Of a DNA stretch of 64,000 bases, positions 58,676 through 64,000 are shown in pieces. The DNA comes from Pogostemon cablin. Lineage: Eukaryota; Streptophyta; Magnoliopsida; Lamiales; Lamiaceae. The first letter of the stretch is position 1, and every line of letters begins with the position of its first letter. A program made the position numbers and the translations under genes. The notes beneath the pieces are model-generated. The model worked only from the letters and a program-made list of their open reading frames with translations, did not search any database and was not told the origin of the DNA. The stretch lies in contig CM042970.1 in assembly GCA_023678885.1 (NCBI GenBank), forward strand, positions 2,086,355-2,150,354, given 5' to 3'.

Positions 58676-58845
58676 AAATGATAAAGTATGTTATGTGTGT
58701 TAGGTAGGGGTGATTTTTTTTGTAAATAAAGTGTATGAAGAAGGGTGATTGTGTTTGACTTTTTGCTTTTTTTAGGAATGTGCAAACTTTTGTGGGACAA
58801 CCAAAAATAGAAAGTGTATCATCTTTCCTGGACGGAGGGAATATA
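58676..58845. mobile_element. Half MITE fused to the SINE head
   Basis: It ends CTTTCCTGGACGGAGGGAATA. Its words GTTTGACTTTTTGCTTTTTT and TGTGCAAACTTTTGTGGGAC are the reverse complement of those in 16628-16893. The left half and terminal repeat are missing at the SINE junction. Confidence 0.6.
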
Positions 58846-59508
58846 TTTTATTTATAATTTTTAATATATTCATTATTTATAAGATATATTTATTTAATTG
58901 ATTAATTAAATAAAAAATACGGTGATATTTTTATTTATATAATTACTAATTAAATGAAATAATATATATTATACATTATTTATAATATATAAAATAAACT
59001 AAAAAATCAAAATGTGTCAAAAATGAGTCTGACCCGGCCCGCTCCGTACGGGTCACGGGAAGGCCCTGATCTACTACAAAAGAATGGATCCGGGTCTGGA
59101 AACTCAACTATCGATCCTGACCCATTAATATTTCTAATTCTACGATTTACCTCTTCCACTTATGAAAGGGTGGTGGAGCCCTATTGGTAGTTACACCATG
59201 AATCACAAATCTAGTGTCACCCTTTTATTCAATGCACATTAAAGTAATTAAATAAGAATGATAATAAGTATAGTATAGACAAAACATTATTTATAACCAC
59301 CTAACAAATGTGCAGTGTGCCACGTTCTGGTGGGGCCCATTCTCTAAATTTCAAGCACACCAAGGAATAAAACGACGCCGTGTGGAATTTAACACCCATT
59401 TAAAACCGGGCCATATTTGGATTGCATGGCGGATCTTTGGCGACACCATAATTATATTAATTAATTAATTATAAACACAAATACAAAATAATCGACGGCC
59501 GTCCACAC

Positions 59509-59860
59509 CACGTGATCCTGCTTGCAACGTGACTAGCAATCTCACTGTTAAAATATCGACGACTCAGAACTCGCCACGTCACACTAGCCACAGTGTAGAG
59601 TGGAATTACCGCCCGTTTTGTTTCCACCGACCCACCAACTAATCCGTACCTCCCTACAGTAGCCAAACCTACGGTGAATAATATTTTTATTAAATTAAAT
59701 ATAATAATAATGGGGAAAATGAATTAGAAAATGGAAAAAGGGCATGACCGCCTTTTCACCTCACCACCAATGTCTATCTAGATATTTCACAGTCATCCTC
59801 TCACGTGATCTGGCCAGCAATAAATGCGTATTTTTAAAAGGTGGGGAACAAGGTCACGTG
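59509..59860. promoter_or_regulatory. Cluster of three G-boxes
   Basis: CACGTG occurs at 59509-59514, 59802-59807 and 59855-59860, the last in the palindrome GGTCACGTGACC. The 59300-59880 stretch is GC-richer than its surroundings. G-boxes bind bZIP and bHLH factors, so the segment looks like regulatory DNA, but I see no gene start within several kilobases on either side. Confidence 0.35.
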
Positions 59861-60990
59861 ACCGACCCATGTACGTGTGTCATTAAAGTATATTTATACT
59901 CTTAAATTTTATTCTGATTAGATTAATAAAGTATAGGGTATCTATAGTACGTACGTGGGTTAATAGTATACTTATTAAAAGTCTAAATTTTATTCTAATT
60001 ACATTACATTAATATAGTAGTATAGGGTATCGTACTTGCTAATGTGGAGTATCTACTTTATTATATAATTACTGACAATACATGCAAATACGAATCAAAT
60101 GCATTTTTTTAAATTTAAACTACCATATATAATTATAGGGTTATTATGTGTGCATATGGTGTACCTGTGCACCCAAGGATTTATAGGGTAAATATAAAAA
60201 AGTAGCGGGTAGTTATAGTGTATAATTTTAATTATTTTATTTATTTAGTGATTAGAATTAAATTAAAATCTAATCTAGTGGTTTAGATTGTTCAGGTGCA
60301 CCGGTACACTCGTTGTACTGAAGTTTAACTCTTAATTATAATCTCATCCTAATTTAAATGCCCATTAAATTTATTTAGTTTTAGAAAATGTTGAGAAATA
60401 TCCGTGATTGTAAAGATAATAATATATAAATATTGTTATTTGGTTACTCTGGATAAATAAAATCATTTTAAAATTCTAACTTCATTCACGATTTAAATAA
60501 ATAGTAAATCCCAGAGTAATTTGATCATGAATATGTATATCAGTAACTTACTACATTTACTTTCCGTTTGGAAATAGGAGTAGTTTTCAACCCGCAATAG
60601 TTAAAACATCACTGGCTGCGTCATTGCCTTACATTTATTTTTAATTTTACATCTCATTTTAATAATTATATTTCTTTTATTAAATTGGATATTAAAAATC
60701 ATTTAAAATATCTCCATGATATTTACATATAATATTAATACAATTAAAATTATAATACTTCCTTTGTCCATGATTAATTAATATCTATGTTTATTATTTG
60801 CACGAAAATAAAAAAATATGAAGTATATTTTAATGTGTAATGTATTAATAGGTATCAATTTATTTTTTACATGAAATATTAATGGATATAATAATAATTT
60901 AATGTGTAGTGAATTTAGTGATACAAAATTGAAATATTCTCAATTCAAAGCCTGAAAAATGAGTAAATTATCAATTCGAGAACTGAATAA

Positions 60991-61251
60991 TACTCCCTCC
61001 ATACCATCATAAGGATGACGAAACTTTTTTGCACGTAGATTAAGAGATATAATATTTAATGCTTAGATGATGAGAGAGAAATAATAATTTAATGTATAGT
61101 GGGATAAGTATATTAGTGTGGTATGTGAGTCCAATAGAGATATATTAATTATTTTGTCTAGATCTCATTTACTAAAAAGAGAAATGCACCTCTTGTGTTG
61201 GGACGGATGAAAATGACAAAATGCACTCCTTGTAGTGGGACAGAGAGAGTA
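60991..61251. mobile_element. Stowaway-type MITE
   Basis: It begins TACTCCCTCCATACCATCAT and ends TGTAGTGGGACAGAGAGAGTA. The internal TTTTTTGCACGTAGATTAAG and GAGATCTCATTTACTAAAAAG-like phrases match the family. The ends are somewhat diverged. Confidence 0.65.
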
Positions 61252-62911
61252 TAAAATTGTCATTTCAGGGCATGAATTTATTACATATTGTCTTATATTT
61301 TATCAATTTATGGCCTGAATTATAGAAAAAAATAATTTAAGTTTTAAATTGATAGTTTATCAATTTTTCGGGCCTTAAATCGATAAACCTTCTATAATAT
61401 TTTAATGTGTATTGATTTATTCGTATTTGTTTTATATGGACCCCATTTGTAGTGGAGTGATTATAATAACTGTTTTTCATGGGTCTCATACCTTGTATTT
61501 TGTAATGAAACGAGACAAAATAACATAATGAATACATTTTAAAGGAATGAGGTAATATAATATTTTAATTAATAGTGAGTAGTTTATTAGTATTATGTGT
61601 AGGCACCATGAATATATATTGTTTTGTGCGAGCCCCTTTTACCGTAAAGGAAAATGTAACATTATTTGTGAGACACACTATTTAATAAAATGTAATAATA
61701 TTTATTGGATGGAAGAGTATACATTAAAATATTATATCTCTTAACAAACTACATATTAAAGTAATCGTTACTAATGGAGTGAGACGAAGGGAGTACCTAC
61801 TATTAACAGTAAATACTTGAGTGTGATCATCTCATGATAATTCTTTCGGAATACGGATAAAAAATAATAATATTTTATTAAATGATTGTTGAATGGTGTA
61901 AATGAAATTTTAATGAACAATTTATATAAAAAGTAATAGTAATATTTTTAAGAAAAAGAGTGAGGCTTCCGTGCTCCTGGGGCACACATGCGTCTTTAGA
62001 ATTTAGTATTATGGGTAATGGTACATTGTTTTGTTCTAATGATATACACCTTAATTAATAAAGATACAACATTTTATTCTAAAGTGTATACAATTTTTAT
62101 TAATATTTTTTTTCAAAAAATAAAAGGTATTATACTACAGTGTATATAATTTAATACAAAATTCTTAAAGTGCACGGCGTGGCCCCGTGCGCCTGGGTGC
62201 ATACAAGTTTTTAACAAAGAAAAAAAAGGTGTGAATTATGGAATTAGATCATCAATTTCAAAGAATGTACAAAAAAAGATAAATTTAAATATTTGATAGA
62301 TCAATCCCAAGTTATGGATTGAATCTTGATTATTAGAGTAAGTTGGAGGATTTTAGAAACACTTTTATAATATGTGAATTTGAATTTTTTTTTTATCCTA
62401 TATAATGTGGTCTCCCTCTTTCAATTTCATTTACTCTATGTATTGATAAATGTATAAACTAAAAGGAGATTATAGAGTTTACATCATAAACTCAATTCAC
62501 AAGAAATTAATTCGAGAAGTTTTAAAAGCTACTCTTTTATATTTTAATTTTTTATGTTTTACATGTAAAATTTGAGGAATTCTCGGGTTTTTTTTTAATG
62601 AATTTTTTAGTTTTTGTTTTCAAGCAAACTAAAATAACATACATTTTGAAAAATGTTAATTCTCGTTATACGTATGATATGGAGGATATTGGTTAGAAAC
62701 AATTGATAATAAAATATACCAAAAAAAGAAAATAAAATTATTGGAACCGAAAAGCTGTACCAAGTATCCTTGTACCAAAAACCTTTGAAGCCATAATTGT
62801 GTCAAGTATGAATACAACTTACAAAACATCCAGTGATGTACCATAATGCTGTTGTGACTATCATCACACTCACCATACTCCATTTCCCCTAATATTATAC
62901 CGAGTATATAT
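61252..62911. other. AT-rich intergenic DNA with MITE pieces
   Basis: Bases 61500-61797 are a diverged Stowaway-like stretch ending GAGTGAGACGAAGGGAGTA. Bases 61800-61950 are a decayed GTCTCAC-family piece. Bases 61960-62205 are a palindromic element (CCGTGCTCCTGGGGCACAC to CCCCGTGCGCCTGGGTGCA) related to 57985-58355. No gene. Confidence 0.45.
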
Positions 62912-63197
62912 TACTCCCTCCGTCCCATAATATTTTTCTCACATTCCTCATTTGTTTATTCCACAAAACTTTTCACACCTCAAAAAAGGAAACATCACTT
63001 TATCCAACAACTTCAAAAGTTACTTTAATTTCAAATTTGACACTCATTTTTCACAAACATATCATTACTTTATACTTTTTTATTACCTAAAAATATAACA
63101 ATACCCTCCAAAGTCAATAAAGTTGATCAAAAAGTGCAACTTTTCTTAAACAATGTGGAACAGTAAATGTAAAACGTTTTCCGAGACGGAGGGAGTA
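62912..63197. mobile_element. MITE, CTCCCTCCGTCCC ends
   Basis: It begins TACTCCCTCCGTCCCATAAT and ends TTTCCGAGACGGAGGGAGTA. The 286-bp body includes AAACATATCATTACTTTATA and CAAAGTCAATAAAGTTGATC, the subfamily also seen at 16628 and 29804. Confidence 0.75.
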
Positions 63198-63530
63198 TTA
63201 ATTATTACTACTTCCATTCTTTAAGACTTTTATTTTTCATCTATAATACAGTATATCCCTCTGTCCCAAGAAAAACTTATGGAGTTTAAAAAATTTTATT
63301 TTTTATTAGTTTATTAATTCTTGGTTGGTAATTTAATATTTTAACATAATAAATATAATTTATAAAGTATTATGTATGAGTGAGAATGGTAAATTTATAA
63401 ATATGATGCAATTTTAAGGTTAAATATTGATATAATATTTTATTTTTTAATGATAAAATTTAATACTACGAAATTAACAATAATATAAAGTGTGAAATTT
63501 AACTTGAGATAGAAAGAATATTTAATAATA

Positions 63531-63905
63531 TATTTTTTAATAGCGATAACAAATAAACTATAATAATATTCACTTTTATACATTATGATATTTTCTCACA
63601 CATTTCAATAATTTTAATATTTTTTATTAAATTAATTTAAAATATTTTTTTATTTTATTTTAGTACTTCCTCCGTCCCATGAATACATTCGCGAATTTGA
63701 TGGTACAGAGTTTAAAAAAAGTAACATGTTTTTTAATAGTGATAACAAATAAAACTATAATAATATTCACTTTTATACAGTATGATACTTTCTCACACAT
63801 TTCAATAATTTTAATATTTTTTTTATTTTATTTTAATACTTCCTTCGTTTCATGAATACATTCGCGAATTTGATGATACGGAGTTTAAAAAAATTAACTT
63901 TTTGT
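63531..63905. repeat. Imperfect tandem duplication of a MITE-end segment
   Basis: TTTTTTAATAGCGATAACAA with CTATAATAATATTCACTTTT starts at 63533 and again at 63729. GAATACATTCGCGAATTTGATG occurs at about 63681 and 63857. The shared unit of 175-197 bp thus occurs almost twice and contains a CTTCCTCCGTCCC MITE end. Confidence 0.7.
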
Positions 63906-64000
63906 TGTAGTGATGTAAGAAAGAGAGTGAATATTTTGAGTAATTGAATAGAATAAAGTGTATGATATAGTTGACTTTGACTAAATTATTCGTAAAAAGG

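Noticed and set aside
59469..59666. 65-codon minus frame MATVGRYGLVGGSVETK
   Set aside because: No homolog recognised, no splice or promoter context; the region is better read as non-coding with G-boxes.

Overview
The window is nuclear DNA of a flowering plant, almost certainly a eudicot. The evidence is spliced genes of plant-only families (LOB domain, CONSTANS-like BBX), very AT-rich intergenic DNA, dense plant-type mobile elements (Stowaway and hAT MITEs, tRNA-derived SINEs, a TRIM, Ty1/copia and Ty3-type LTR elements) and a scrap of plastid DNA carrying the start of psbB. I lean towards an asterid, but the sequence alone does not settle this.

Only three genes look intact. (1) A class II LOB-domain transcription factor, LBD40/41 type, on + at 2092-2921 (two exons, 248 aa). 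(2) A CONSTANS-LIKE 16-type factor with one B-box and a CCT domain, on - at 32173-33549 (two exons, 411 aa). (3) A homocysteine S-methyltransferase on - at 47480-50184 (seven exons, 334 aa). All splice sites I placed are GT-AG and keep the family reading frame. The three genes have unrelated jobs (transcriptional regulation, light/photoperiod-type regulation, methionine regeneration) and do not form a cluster.

There are two gene relics. One is the 3' end of a GH5 endo-beta-mannanase gene (- strand, about 14190-14530) with a frameshift and stops. The other is an EXO84-like exocyst subunit gene (+ strand, 52809-54300), truncated at the 5' end, frameshifted and split by a repeat insertion.

The rest is mobile and repetitive DNA. 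6040-10551 is a three-level nest: a retroelement inside a Stowaway inside a Stowaway. 12194-13921 is a long LTR-like repeat of the same family. 16909-17390 is a MITE holding a hAT MITE with an 8-bp target duplication. 18631-19080 and 25320-26000 are copia remnants. 21832-22006 and 23849-24081 are SINEs of two families with target duplications. 26151-26396 is a complete 246-bp TRIM. 34603-36561 and 44698-46441 are two gag-only LTR elements; an LTR of the first carries a 206-bp plastid insert. 38783-44052 is a full-length but decayed copia element. 50479-51177 is a hAT-type element just upstream of the methyltransferase gene. 27960-28406 and 55900-56430 are inverted copies of an element with a telomere-like internal minisatellite.

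The stretches not listed are AT-rich intergenic DNA in which I see no gene. I found no rRNA, canonical tRNA or CRISPR. No novel gene system stands out; the interest lies in the mobile-element structures and the plastid insertion.
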